DNA from: CAVXHV01 sp963761445
GTDB taxonomy: Bacteria > Planctomycetota > Planctomycetia > Isosphaerales > Isosphaeraceae
Direction of reading: 5' to 3'
NCBI GenBank assembly: GCA_963761445.1
Contig: CAVXHV010000005.1
Span: forward strand, 3,782,001-3,846,000
DNA: 64,000 bases
In this document: positions 20,175-29,855 of the stretch, one piece after another
Layout of the letters: each line of letters begins with the position of its first letter
Position numbering within the stretch: the stretch's first letter is position 1
Program-made: the position numbers and the translations under genes
The notes under the pieces: model-generated
Database searches by the model: none
The model's input: the letters and a program-made list of their open reading frames with translations, nothing else
Told to the model about the DNA's origin: nothing

Positions 20175-23100
20175 TCAATTAATGTTTTGAGCGCGCCCGA
20201 TCAGGATATCGATCGCGTCCCGAAGTGCGCGGCATTCCTGGCGCTCACCCGGCGACAACCGATCAAGCACTTCCTGGTCCTGCAAGCCGGCCAGGTCGGG
20301 ATCGGCCCAATGACGCGCCAGCTTCTGCGCAACCAGGGCGCGATCCGCAGAGGGACCGTTTTCCAGCGCCCTGGTCCAGAGCACGACCTCGGCCTCGAGC
20401 CACTCGCGAGCTAGCTTGCGCCACCGCGACCGCTCCTCCGGACTGAGCCTGGCCCCGTCTCCGCCGCCGCGTCCGGCCTGCGCGGCGGCGCAGGCGGCCC
20501 GGTAGCGGTGGTCGGAGCGGACGTCCTGGGCCGGTGGTGGTGATGCGTCGAAGGCATTGGAATAAAGGCGGGCGGCGGCGGCCGGTTGCCCCAGCATACC
20601 GCAGACCTCGGCAAACTCGACCATTTCGGACGCGCCGGCCGGCTTGTCCTTCCCCGTCAGAACCGCGGGCAGTCGATGCTCGAGGGCAATCAGTTTCTCG
20701 CAGCGGCCTAGCAGGGCGACGACGTTCGATCGCCACTCGTGACCGTCATGCATCCGGTTCAGGCAACGACGGGTCACCACCTCGGCCTCGCGGAATCGCC
20801 CCAGGGCAAGGAGCGCCTGGCCGCGTGCAGCGTCGCGCGATCAAGATCCACGGGTCGAACCGGATCGCCGCCTCGTAGTGGCCGATCGCCTCCTTTAGCC
20901 GGTCCGCGTCCGCAGGGGTGAGGCCGACGTTGTTGCCGCACAGATTGAGGCCCGGGTCAATCCGTAGGGCGCGCTTGTACTCGTTGACCCCTTGCGCCAC
21001 CGCGAGATCGCGGGTCTTCTTCTGGGCCCGGGCTCGCGCGGGATCGTCGCGGACAGCCCGGTGATCGCGGTCATGGGCTTCGTCCAGCCAACCCCGGCCG
21101 GCCAGGGCGATGCCGAGCATGTACTCGGCCCGGGCGAACTCGGGGTCGATCCGCAGCGCAAGCCGGTATTCGGCGATCGCCTCGTCCAGCCCGCCCACAT
21201 AGGCACGGATCTCGCCCAGGTGGTAATGCGGAGGAGCCAGCTCCGGACCCAACCGGATCGCCTCATGGAACTGCTGAACCGCTTCAGGCCACTTGCCCTG
21301 GCCTTTCAAGGCCAGACCGAGGTTGTGGTGGGCCGGGGCGAAGTTGGGGTCGATCTCCAGCGACTTCCGGCAGTTGTCGGCGGCCTCGTCCCACCGGCTC
21401 ATTGAGTATGCGACGACGCCGAGGTTGTTGTAGACGATGGCCGAGTTCCTTCGGAGTTCGAGCGCCCGCCGGTACGCGGCGTCCGTGCCCGTGCGGTCGG
21501 CGCGTTCAAACGACGCCCGCGCCAGGGTCAAGGCAGCCCAGAAGTCGTCCGGGTGCGCCTGATGCACCCGAGCCAGAAAGTCCATCCCGTCGCCGCCCAT
21601 GTCATGCAACCGCTCCCCCAATGCGACCAGAAAGGGCGGGGGCTGAGCCGAAACGGGCGCGGTCCGGGCCATCGCCGCGAGCGCGGTGCCGTCGGCCCAG
21701 GCCGCGGGATCGCGGGCGCGGTCGCGCCAGGGATCCGGGTCGACTCTCCGCGCCACCTCCAGGACCCACGCGCGGCGAACCTCAAGGCCCGCGCAGACCG
21801 CCCAATCGCAGAGCGCGACCAGGAGCGGCTGCCGCACGGACGAGGCCGCGACTCGTCGCGCCACATCCGCCGGGTCGTCACCCATCGCCCCCACGCCTGC
21901 TTCGCGGAACACCGACTCGTACTCTCGATCCGCCCGCGCGCTATTGAAGCGCCGGCCGGCCGCCGGATTGAACCGCCCCCCGACGATGGCCGCGCGAGCC
22001 AGGCGGATCGCGTCCAACCGGGCGACCAGCGATTGATCACGGCGGGCCAGGTCCCGTTCGCGGCGCGTGCCCGTCTCGCGCACCGAATTGAGCCAGAGCC
22101 CGGCGCTCAACAGCGTGATCCCCAGCAGGGTGCCCAGCGCCAGCGCCGCCACCTGGACCCTCCGGCGCCCCAGCCACCGGGCCGACCGTTCCAGGAGGCC
22201 GGTCGGTCGGGCCGTGATCGCCTCGCCACGCTCCAATCGGCCGAGGTCCTGCGCCAGCGCGGCGGCGCTCGCGTAGCGGCGTTGCGGATCCTTGCGCAGG
22301 CACTTGAGGCAGATGACCTCCAGATCGCGCGGGATCTTCGCGTTCCAGCGCGAAGGGGGGGTCGGCTCCTGTTCGATCACTTTCCGCAGCGTTTCCGCCG
22401 ATGTACTCGCCTGGAATGGAGGGCATCCGGTCAGCGTTTCGTACAGAATGGCCCCGAGCGCGTAGATATCCGCGGCCGGGCCGATCGAGTGCGACAGGCC
22501 CAGGGCCTGCTCGGGAGCCATGTAGTTGGGCGTGCCCAGCGGGATGCCGCTCCGGGTCAGCGCCCCCCCATCATCCACTCGCCTGGCCAGACCGAAGTCG
22601 GCGATCTTGGGGGTGCCGTCGGCGGTCAAGAGAACGTTGCCTGGCTTCAAATCGCGGTGAACGATCCCGCGGTCGTGCGCCGACTGGACGGCCTCCGCCA
22701 GCGTGGCGAGGAGCGCGGCGGCCTGGCCGGCGGGCAGCGGCGCCGCCGCGAGCTTCTCGGCCAGGCTCCCCCCTTCGACGAACTCCATGGTGAAATACGG
22801 CCGGCCCTCGAAGTCGCCGACGTGGTAGACCTGCACGATGTTCACGTGCCGTAGGCCCGCGGCGGCCTCGGCCTCGCGCCGGAATCGCTCCCGTTCGTCG
22901 GGTCGGGCAAAATCGCCGGCCAGAAGCATCTTGACGGCGACCAGTCGGTGGAGATGCTGGTCCCACGCCCGGTAGACAACACCCATGCCGCCCCGGCCCA
23001 GCTCGTCTCGCACTTCATAGCCGCCCAGATGCGGCGCTCGCGCAGTCCAGGGCCCGGCGCCCGAGGGGTACGACGAGGGCAGCAGGACGTCGAGGCGGGA

Positions 23101-23238
23101 CTCGAGCTGGCGAATGGATTGCAAGCGCGCCTGCACCTGGGCCAGCAACTCCGGGTCACCTTGGCACACCTCCTCCGGGCTCTTACCCGTATCGAGGATC
23201 ATCTTGAGCAGGTGTCGCACGTTGCCTTCGCCGGCCAT
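20175..23238 (-). CDS. transmembrane Ser/Thr protein kinase with C-terminal TPR region (one frameshift)
   Basis: A bacterial PknB-type kinase. From ATG 23238 it opens with a short N-terminal segment (GKSPEEVCQGDPELLAQVQAR) common to planctomycete kinases encoded beside sigma factors. The kinase domain has the P-loop ELGRGGMGVVYRA, Lys in AVKMLLAG, catalytic HRDLKPGN, DFGLAR and YMAPEQALG. One transmembrane helix (VAALALGTLLGITLLSAGLW) precedes an extracytoplasmic half built of tetratricopeptide repeats (YNNLGVVAYSMSRWDEAADN and following). A missing or extra base near 20845 separates the last ~220 residues, which continue as AARGQALLALGRFREAEVVT to the stop at 20175. An in-frame start at 23385 would overlap the divergent sigma gene, so 23238 is preferred. 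Role: phosphorylation-based signalling, probably with the adjacent sigma factor. Confidence 0.87.
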
Positions 23239-23365
23239 CGGTGGGATCTCCGTCGAGGTGTGGCCGGTGGACACCGAAGCCGGTATACTCGGCGCACACA
23301 CCGGCACCAGTCTAAAGCGTGGCGGGTGGACATTCATCCCCGTCGGGGCGACGAGTAAAGAGAGC
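23239..23365. promoter_or_regulatory. divergent promoter region between kinase and sigma factor
   Basis: A 127-bp gap separates the kinase start (minus strand) from the sigma-factor start (plus strand), so both promoters must lie here or just inside the genes. No consensus sigma-70 boxes are convincing by eye. Co-location suggests shared regulation of the pair. Confidence 0.4.
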
Positions 23366-23962
23366 ATGAGCGGAGAACCGACCACCGCCGTCGTCCAGCG
23401 CTACCTCGACGCGCTGGCCGGGGACACGCCCGCCGAGCCCATCATCCGGGCGCTGGTGGACCAGTCGGTGCGTCGACTGCAACTGGTCTCTGCCAGCCTT
23501 CTCTTCCGGGGCTATCCACGTTTGACGCAACCACCGCTCAACCTGGAGCCTGACGAGCTGCTCGGCGCCGTGGTGGAGCGGTTGCTCAAGGCCATGCGTG
23601 AGGCCCGTCCCCGGACTGTGCGCGAGTTCTTCGCCCTGGCCAACCAGCACACGCGCTGGGAGCTGAATGACCTGGCCCGCCGCCTGGACCAGCGGCCCTC
23701 CGTGGTTGAGCTTCACGAAAGCGCTGTGCCGGGGCCGGCCAGCAGCGTCTCGGAGCTGAGCTCGGACGGCCGCCGCATTCTGCAGGCCATCGAGAATCTG
23801 CCGGAAGAGGAGCGGGAGGTCTTCAGCCTGGTTCGGATCCAGGGAATGGCTCATTCCGAGGCCGCCGATGTGCTGGGCGTCTCGACCAAGACAGTACAGC
23901 GGCGGTTGAATGAGGCCGTGCTGCTGCTTTCGGAGCAACTCGACGATCTGCGCCCGACGTGA
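23366..23962 (+). CDS. ECF-type RNA polymerase sigma factor (planctomycete kinase-associated)
   Basis: A 198-residue sigma-70 family protein. The N-terminal half has region 2-like sequence (PDELLGAVVERLLKAMREAR, RTVREFFALANQHTRWELND). The C-terminal half has region 4 with the recognition helix-turn-helix LPEEEREVFSLVRIQGMAHS followed by EAADVLGVSTKTVQRRLNEA. ATG 23366 follows AAAGAGAGC; the open frame extends upstream but overlaps the divergent kinase start. This subgroup is encoded next to Ser/Thr kinases without a classical anti-sigma factor, and regulation through the kinase is the current expectation for the family. The neighbouring full kinase (minus strand) and the kinase remnant immediately downstream both fit that pairing. 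Confidence 0.88.
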   Translation: MSGEPTTAVVQRYLDALAGDTPAEPIIRALVDQSVRRLQLVSASLLFRGYPRLTQPPLNLEPDELLGAVVERLLKAMREARPRTVREFFALANQHTRWELNDLARRLDQRPSVVELHESAVPGPASSVSELSSDGRRILQAIENLPEEEREVFSLVRIQGMAHSEAADVLGVSTKTVQRRLNEAVLLLSEQLDDLRPT

Positions 23963-24008
23963 GGGAAGATTGGCCGGGCGGACGTAACGACCTGAGGAGG
24001 CGAGAGGA

Positions 24009-24665
24009 ATGGCCGGTGACCCGCGCGTGCGGCGGCTGCTCCAGGAGGTTCTCGAATCGCGGCGCACGCCCGAGGAGGTCTGCCGCGATTGCCCCGAGCT
24101 TCTCCCCGAGGTCCGCCTTCGCTGGCAGCGGCTGGTGTCCATCGAGGCCCGGATCGGCGCCTTGCTCCCCGAGCCGCCGTCCACCTCGGGGGCAGTCGCC
24201 CCGCCGTCCGGCCATCGGATCGACGATCCGCCGCACATCTTCGGCTACCATGTCGACGCGGTGCTCGGCCACGGGCTAACCGCTTACGATGCTGGGCGGC
24301 CGGCACGACCATCGGATCGTCCGCCTGGCCGTGAGCCCGCAGGGCAAGCGGATCGCCTCCAGCGGCGAAGGCGAAAAGCATATTCGTTTATGGGATAGCG
24401 CAACCGGAGGTGATGTCGCCGTCCTCCGCGGCCACACGGTGAGCCCGGGCGTCCTGGCCTTCCGCCCCGACGGATCCCGCCTGGCGTCGGGATCTCCCTA
24501 TCCGGACAACAGCGTGCGCCTGTGGGATTCCGCGACCGGGCGGCCGATCGCCGCCCTCGAAGGCCACACCAACACGGTTCGATCGGTCGCTTTCAGTCCG
24601 GATGGCCAGCGCGTCGTCTCGGGCTCCCTCGATCAAACGGCCCGGCTGTGGGACGCCTGTCCTCA
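24009..24665 (+). pseudogene. decayed Ser/Thr kinase-WD40 gene lacking its kinase domain
   Basis: The first ~85 codons match the N-terminal segment of sigma-linked kinases: MAGDPRVRRLLQEVLESRRT then PEEVCRDCPELLPEVRLRW, parallel to the intact kinase at 23238. The beginning of a kinase fold appears as IFGYHVDAVLGHG, then breaks off. From 24289, in another frame, there are three WD40 repeats (IRLWDSATGGDVAVLRGH, VRLWDSATGRPIAALEGH, SGSLDQTARLWDA), which normally form the C-terminal propeller of kinase-WD40 proteins. The whole kinase domain, transmembrane helix and most blades are missing. This amounts to several kilobases of deletion, not one frameshift. It lies 46 bp after the sigma gene, where a partner kinase would be expected. 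Confidence 0.72.
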
Positions 24666-25295
24666 CGTGGAACCGTTTCCAGCCGTGGCGCGATCGCGGG
24701 CGACGGGCGACCGGCTCGGCCAGTCGGCCCGCCGAGGTGAAGCAAGACCGCTAACCGGGTCGCGCCGGGCTGCGGTAACGCACTGGATAGAGATCGCGAG
24801 CGCGAATCCCAGATTTTCTGCGCCTGGCAGTGTCCAGCGGCGACGCTTATTAGATTGGCGGGGGAAGAGAGCGATAAACGGGATCGCCCTTGCACCCCGG
24901 CGTGGGGCCGATCGGAACCGCCTGAGGAGCTCACCACTTCGGCCAGTCAAAGCCCGGCCGGTCGAGTACGTTCGTCTATGACCCTGGCGGCGGACCGTTC
25001 ACGGGAGATCTCCGGGGCATCTGCGTTTCGTCCGATGGGACGCCCGCTCCGGGTCGTCGCCTCGGTTCTGTCACATTCGGCGAATCGCAACGTCCGGGCG
25101 TGCGCCCGGGCCCGCACCTCGTGGCCCCGGCCCGCCACAGGGGCCGGCCACCTGTTGTCTTTGGTCACGGCGCGAGCCGGCGCCGTGCCTGGCCATTCTC
25201 GAAGGACATGGCGAAGGGATCTAGCCGAGGCCGACAATTCAGCCATAGTTAGCCATCATGTGAACAGATCCTGTACAGAACCAGAGGAAAAAGCA
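24666..25295. other. 630 bp without a recognisable gene
   Basis: Between the WD40 remnant and the acyl-CoA dehydrogenase. Open frames run through it, but they are arginine-rich, lack motifs and have no homologous-looking segment. It is probably decayed sequence from the kinase-WD40 gene. A GC-rich imperfect inverted repeat (CCGGCCC at about 25127, GGGCCGG at about 25140) is the only structure noted. The operon promoter for the genes that follow should lie at its 3' end. Confidence 0.4.
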
Positions 25296-26531
25296 ATGAG
25301 CGAACCGAGTATCGTGACGACGACCGCAACCAAACCAGTGAAGCAACCGAAGCCACTGCCGGCGCCCAACAGTGACTTCTACCAGCTCGCCGACACCTTG
25401 AACGCCGAGGAGCTCACGCTCCTGAAACAGGTGCGCGCTTTCATGGAGACCAAGGTCGCACCGATCATCAACAAGTACTGGATCGAAGATTCCTTTCCGT
25501 TCGAGCTGTTGCCGGCGTTCAAGGAGCTGAACATCGGCGGCCTGGGTATGCAAGGTTATGGGTGCCGGGGAGGAAGCGCGCTCTTGTTCGGCCTGGCCGC
25601 CATGGAGATGTCGCGGGTCGACTCGTCGATCGCGACCTTCTTCGGCGTCCACAACGGCCTGGCCATGGGCTCGATCTATGCCGCGGGATCGGAAGAGCAG
25701 AAGCAGAAGTGGCTGCCGCCGATGGCTCGCTTCGAGAAGATCGGCTGCTTCGGCCTGACCGAGCCGCTGGTGGGCTCCGGAGCGTCCGGCGGCTTGATGA
25801 CGACGGCGAAACGAGAGGGTGACACCTGGGTCTTGAACGGCCAGAAGAAGTGGATCGGCAACTCGCCCTGGTGCGACGTCTCGATCATCTGGGCGCGCGA
25901 CGTCGCCGACAATCAGGTCAAGGGCTTCATCGTCGAAAACAAGACCACGCCAGGCTTCAGCGTCGAGAAGATCCAGAACAAGATCGCGCTCAAGGTCGTG
26001 CAAAACGGCTTGATCACGCTCGACAACGTTCGGCTGCCCGAGGAAAACCATCTTCAGGCAGGCAAATCCTTCCGCGATACGGCGCGGGTGCTGCGGATGA
26101 CGCGGTATCTGGTCGCGTGGGAGGCGACGGGTTGCCAGATGGGAGCCTACGAGCACGCGCTCAAGTACGCTCAGGAGCGGTTGCAGTTCGGCAAGCCGAT
26201 CGGCTCGTTCCAGCTCGTCCAGGATTTGCTCGCCCGGATGATCGCCAACGTCACGGCTTGTCAGTGTCTGGTGGTGCGCACGGCGCAGCTCCACGCGGAA
26301 GGCAAGCTGGGCGATCATCACGCCGCCCTCTCCAAGGCGTTCTGCACCGCCCGCATGCGCGAGACAGTCGCCTGGGCCCGCGAGATCTTGGGCGGGAACG
26401 GCATTACAACCGACTATGACGTGGCCCGCTTCTTCGCGGATTCCGAGGCGCTTTACTCCTACGAAGGGACGTACCAGATTCAAAACCTGATCGTCGGCAA
26501 GGCCATCACCGGGTTGAGCGCATTTGTGTAA
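25296..26531 (+). CDS. acyl-CoA dehydrogenase (ACX4/glutaryl-CoA dehydrogenase-like fold)
   Basis: A 411-residue flavoenzyme that would oxidise an acyl-CoA to the 2-enoyl-CoA. Family features are CFGLTEPLVGSGASGG, the substrate-loop GQKKWIGNSPWCDVSIIWAR, ERLQFGKPIGSFQLVQDLLA and the catalytic-base segment SYEGTYQIQNLIVGKAITG with its Glu. It resembles glutaryl-CoA dehydrogenase overall. However, the Arg that binds the glutaryl carboxylate, next to RVDS in that enzyme, is Ala here (RVDSSIATF), and the pattern IGNS..D..IIWARD..NQVKGFIV is closer to plant ACX4, a short-chain acyl-CoA oxidase. ATG 25296 follows AGAGGAAAAAGC; an open frame further upstream is not native. First gene of a plus-strand operon reaching 32163. 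Confidence 0.88.
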   Translation: MSEPSIVTTTATKPVKQPKPLPAPNSDFYQLADTLNAEELTLLKQVRAFMETKVAPIINKYWIEDSFPFELLPAFKELNIGGLGMQGYGCRGGSALLFGLAAMEMSRVDSSIATFFGVHNGLAMGSIYAAGSEEQKQKWLPPMARFEKIGCFGLTEPLVGSGASGGLMTTAKREGDTWVLNGQKKWIGNSPWCDVSIIWARDVADNQVKGFIVENKTTPGFSVEKIQNKIALKVVQNGLITLDNVRLPEENHLQAGKSFRDTARVLRMTRYLVAWEATGCQMGAYEHALKYAQERLQFGKPIGSFQLVQDLLARMIANVTACQCLVVRTAQLHAEGKLGDHHAALSKAFCTARMRETVAWAREILGGNGITTDYDVARFFADSEALYSYEGTYQIQNLIVGKAITGLSAFV

Positions 26532-26576
26532 CGCGTTGAGACTGCAACTTCTCGAGTTTCGTAAAGGGGTATGCAC

Positions 26577-27380
26577 ATGAGTTCTGCAACAGCAACTTCA
26601 ACCCGCGAAAACGTTCTCTACGAAAAAAAGGGAGCGATTGCCTACGTCACGCTCAATCGGCCGAAAGTGCTCAACGCGCTCAACAAGGCCACGATCGCCG
26701 AGCTCAAAGAGGTCTTCAGCGAGGCCCGAGACGATGCCGGTGTGCGCGGCGTGATATTGACCGGGGCCGGTGATCGGGCCTTCGCGGCCGGTGCCGACAT
26801 CAGCGAGATGGCCAACGACACGGCGGCTCTTGCCGAAGCCAAAACGCGGCTGGGCCAACACCTCACACTGGACATCGAGAACCTCGGCAAGCCAGTTGTC
26901 GCGGCCGTCAACGGCTTCGCCTTGGGCGGCGGCTGTGAGCTGGCGATGGCTTGCACGATCCGACTGGCCGTCGAGTCTGCGAAGTTCGGCCAGCCTGAGG
27001 TGACGATCGGCATCATCCCGGGCTACGGGGGAACGCAACGCCTGCCCAGGCTGGTCGGCAAAGGCCGGCGCATGCAACTGATCCTGACCGGGCACATGAT
27101 CGACGCCCAGGAAGCCTATCGTATCGGCCTGGTCAACGAGATCGTTCCGGCCGCCGACCTCATTTCGCGGGCGGAAGCCATTTTGAACGAGATCAATGCC
27201 AATGCCCCTGTGGCCGTAAAGTTGGCGATTGACGCCGCCAACCAGGGGCTCGATGTGGCCCTCGCCGAGGGTCTGAACATCGAAGCTTCGCTTTTCGCCC
27301 AGTGTTTCGCAACCGAGGACCGGCAAGAAGGGACCACCGCGTTTCGCGAGAAGCGCAAGCCGAAGTTCCAGGGCCGGTGA
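26577..27380 (+). CDS. enoyl-CoA hydratase (crotonase family)
   Basis: It would hydrate a 2-enoyl-CoA to the 3-hydroxyacyl-CoA. Both catalytic glutamates are in place: GFALGGGCELAMAC and FGQPEVTIGIIPGYGG. The oxyanion-hole motifs FAAGADISEM and GFALGG are also present. The length of 267 residues is normal. ATG 26577 is chosen because AAAGGGG ends about 7 bases before it; the earlier in-frame ATG at 26571 would be almost on top of the ribosome site. Gap to the dehydrogenase is 45 bp, consistent with one transcript. The end (TTAFREKRKPKFQGR) matches enoyl-CoA hydratases of the short-chain type. Confidence 0.92.
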   Translation: MSSATATSTRENVLYEKKGAIAYVTLNRPKVLNALNKATIAELKEVFSEARDDAGVRGVILTGAGDRAFAAGADISEMANDTAALAEAKTRLGQHLTLDIENLGKPVVAAVNGFALGGGCELAMACTIRLAVESAKFGQPEVTIGIIPGYGGTQRLPRLVGKGRRMQLILTGHMIDAQEAYRIGLVNEIVPAADLISRAEAILNEINANAPVAVKLAIDAANQGLDVALAEGLNIEASLFAQCFATEDRQEGTTAFREKRKPKFQGR

Positions 27381-27428
27381 CCGGGCCGAACGTGACCCGC
27401 TCTTCCACTCAATCTGACGAGGTGACCC

Positions 27429-28659
27429 ATGAGCAGCGACAATATCTTTTCCGGCCTGAAAGTCGTGGACCTGGCAAGTTTCATCGCGGGCCCCAGCGCC
27501 GCGGTGATCCTTTCCGACTTCGGCGCCGATGTCATCAAGGTTGAGCCGCCCAGCGGCGATAGCTGGAGAATGGGGCACAAGATCCCGCCGCAGCCCCAAG
27601 CCAAAGATGCCTATACCTGGCACTTGGCCAACCGCAACAAACGCGGCATCACGCTCGATCTGAAGTCTCCGAGCGCTCAACCGGTACTCGAGCGCCTGGT
27701 CAAGTGGGCCGACGTGCTGATCGTAAACACACCGCATCCTGCGCAAGCGACTGAAACTCGAATACGACGATGTCGTGCAGTGGAATCCGCGTCTGATCTA
27801 TGCCGATGTCACGGGCTTCGGCGAAAAAGGTCCCGACGCCGATCTTCCAGGATTTGACATCACGTCGTATTGGGCGCGAAGCGGTTTGTTGTCAATGACG
27901 CGCGACGCCGGCGAGCCGCCGACCTGGCCGGTCGCCGGCAGCGGCGACAATGCCACCGCCGTCGGCCTGTATTCTGCGATCGTGACGGCGCTTTATCGTC
28001 GTGAGCGCACCGGCAAGGGATCCTACGTCACGACGTCGCTCCTCGCTGAAGGCGTCTGGTCCGCCAGCGTTTCGATCCAGGCCGCGCTGTGCGAGGCAAG
28101 TTTTTTCGGGTTGCACGACAGAAAGCATCCCGCGAATGCAGCGCTGAATGTGTATCGCGCGTCGGATGACACCTGGTTCGTTTTGATCGTCACGCATGAC
28201 AAGTTAGCTCCCGTGGCGAAAGCAATTGGTCGTATGGATCTCCTGACGGATCCGCGATTCGCCGATCCGGCCCAGTTGATTCAGAACATGCCGCAGTTGA
28301 CCGCCATTCTCGACGAAGTCTTCGGCTCGCAGCCGATGGCGCACTGGTACGAAGTCTTCACTGGCGTTCACGTCACGTTCGGCGCCGTGCGTGGTCCGCA
28401 GGAAGTCATCAATGACCCGCAGCTACGCTTGAACGACATCATCGTTCCGCTCGAAGGGGCAGGCGGCAAGTTGAAGGCGACAATAAGCAGTCCCATTCAG
28501 GTGCATGGGATCGCAAAGGTGCCCGCGGGGCGTGCTCCGGAGCTCGGTGAACACAATCGCCAGGTCCTCGAGCAACTCGGGTTCAGTGCGACCGAAATCG
28601 ACGGCCTGAATTCGAGCGGCGCCGTCCCGGCCTGGAGTGGAAAGGCACGACCAACATGA
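27429..28659 (+). CDS. class III (CaiB/BaiF) acyl-CoA transferase (one frameshift)
   Basis: It transfers CoA between carboxylic acids, usually to activate a substrate acid for degradation. The N-terminal Rossmann-like part reads GLKVVDLASFIAGPSAAVIL and GADVIKVEPPSGDSWR, then NRNKRGITLDLKSP. The frame breaks near 27745 in NTPHP and resumes as RKRLKLEYDDVVQWNPRLIY. The catalytic Asp lies in PGFDITSYWARSG, and GVWSASVSIQAAL follows. About 410 residues when joined, normal for the family. ATG 27429 follows GACGAGGTGACC. Its place among acyl-CoA dehydrogenase, hydratase and 3-hydroxyacyl-CoA dehydrogenase makes it the likely entry enzyme of the pathway. Donor and acceptor are unknown. Confidence 0.87.
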
Positions 28660-28700
28660 TACCGACCAGTACTCCCAACCATGCGCCGGCCTTCCCGGCC

Positions 28701-28811
28701 GACTGCCGGGATTTCAGCTTGGCGGCGGAGCTGGTGACGCCCGAGGCCATCAACTTCATGGCGACTCACGGGTGAGGACTCGTTTGCCTGGCCATGACCG
28801 GCGAGAGGCTC
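28701..28811 (+). pseudogene. ribB: fragment of ribB (3,4-dihydroxy-2-butanone 4-phosphate synthase) with internal TGA
   Basis: In one frame this short stretch reads DFSLAAELVTPEAINFMATH, then a TGA at 28773-28775, then GLVCLAMTGERL. That is the conserved strand-helix of RibB/RibBA, where the usual sequence is MATHGRGLICLA; the stop sits on the Arg position, one base from CGA. No RibB-like sequence is visible before or after, so it is an orphan fragment of about 37 codons left between the CoA transferase and the YWTD gene. It is too short and interrupted to function. Confidence 0.65.
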
Positions 28812-28908
28812 TCGGAGTACGAACGATCGCTGTGGGCGTCCGATGCCTCTTTGGTGTGTGTGTGACAAATGCCGCGCTCTCGCGCGGTCAACAATGAGAG
28901 GGGAAAAC

Positions 28909-29853
28909 ATGACCAAGCTCAAGTCTTCAGAATCGCCACGTTCCGTCGGCGACCGAGCCGCGCCCGGCCGCTTGTTCGTCCTCGAAATAAGCGGCAACCG
29001 CATCTTCTCGGTGAACCCGGACGGCTCCGACCGCAAGGTCATCGTCCACGATTGCCGGATGCCTGATGGTATCGCGGTCGATGTCAAACACGGGCACATC
29101 TACTGGACCAACATGGGCGTTCTCCATCTGAACGATGGTTCGATCGAGCGTGCCGACCTGGACGGGCGGAATCGCCAGACGATCGTTCCCCCGGGTGGCA
29201 CGTTCACGCCGAAACAGCTCCAGCTCGAAAAGCGACACGGCAAGCTGTACTGGTCGGACCGCGAAGGGATGCGCGTGATGCGCGCAAACCTCGACGGATC
29301 GGCGATTAAAACCTTGGTTGAGACGGGCAAGGGCGACAGCGACCGCCGCGACCAGACGAAATGGTGCGTCGGCATCGCCGTCGATGCCGAGCGCGGACAC
29401 ATCTACTGGACACAAAAAGGCGCGGACAACGCGGGATTGGGCCGCATCCTCCGCGCCGGAACCGAACCGCCGGCCGGGCAGAGCGCGTCGAATCGCACCG
29501 ACATCGAAGTGCTGTTCGACGGCCTGCCCGAGCCGATCGATCTGGAGCTCGATCTCAAGAATCGCCTCCTCTACTGGACGGACCGCGGCGACCCGCCGCG
29601 CGGCAACACGGTAAACCGCGCCCCGATGGACGCGGATGCGAAAACGCCCCCGGCGCCCGAGATTCTGTACAGGCACCTGATGGAAGGCATCGGCATCGCG
29701 CTCGACTTCGAAGGCAGCCGCATGTTCCTCACCGATCTGGCTGGTTCGGTCTATTCCGCCCGTCTCGACGGGTCAGGAATGCAGACACTGCTCTACGCTC
29801 AGGGAAACCTCACTGGCATCGCCTACGCTGAACTTCCTCTCAAGGAGAAATGA
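28909..29853 (+). CDS. YWTD-repeat (LDL-receptor-type) six-bladed beta-propeller protein
   Basis: A 314-residue protein built of LDLR class B repeats. Characteristic blades include DVKHGHIYWTNMG, KRHGKLYWSDREGMRVMRAN, DAERGHIYWTQKGADN and DLKNRLLYWTDRGDPPRGN, each with the I/L-Y-W-T/S-D strand and the following xxLDGS turn. There is no signal peptide (MTKLKSSESPRSVGDRA), so it is predicted to be cytoplasmic, unlike most YWTD proteins. ATG 28909 follows GAGAGGGGAAAAC. Its last codons carry the ribosome site (AAGGAG) of the dehydrogenase gene, so the two are translated together. No catalytic motif is recognised. A role as lactonase-like or binding protein of the surrounding acyl-CoA pathway is only a guess. 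Confidence 0.85.
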   Translation: MTKLKSSESPRSVGDRAAPGRLFVLEISGNRIFSVNPDGSDRKVIVHDCRMPDGIAVDVKHGHIYWTNMGVLHLNDGSIERADLDGRNRQTIVPPGGTFTPKQLQLEKRHGKLYWSDREGMRVMRANLDGSAIKTLVETGKGDSDRRDQTKWCVGIAVDAERGHIYWTQKGADNAGLGRILRAGTEPPAGQSASNRTDIEVLFDGLPEPIDLELDLKNRLLYWTDRGDPPRGNTVNRAPMDADAKTPPAPEILYRHLMEGIGIALDFEGSRMFLTDLAGSVYSARLDGSGMQTLLYAQGNLTGIAYAELPLKEK

Positions 29854-29855
29854 TC

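Noticed and set aside
25296..26531. Assignment as glutaryl-CoA dehydrogenase
   Set aside because: The substrate-carboxylate Arg is Ala and its partner Glu is Ser; a general short-chain acyl-CoA dehydrogenase call is safer.
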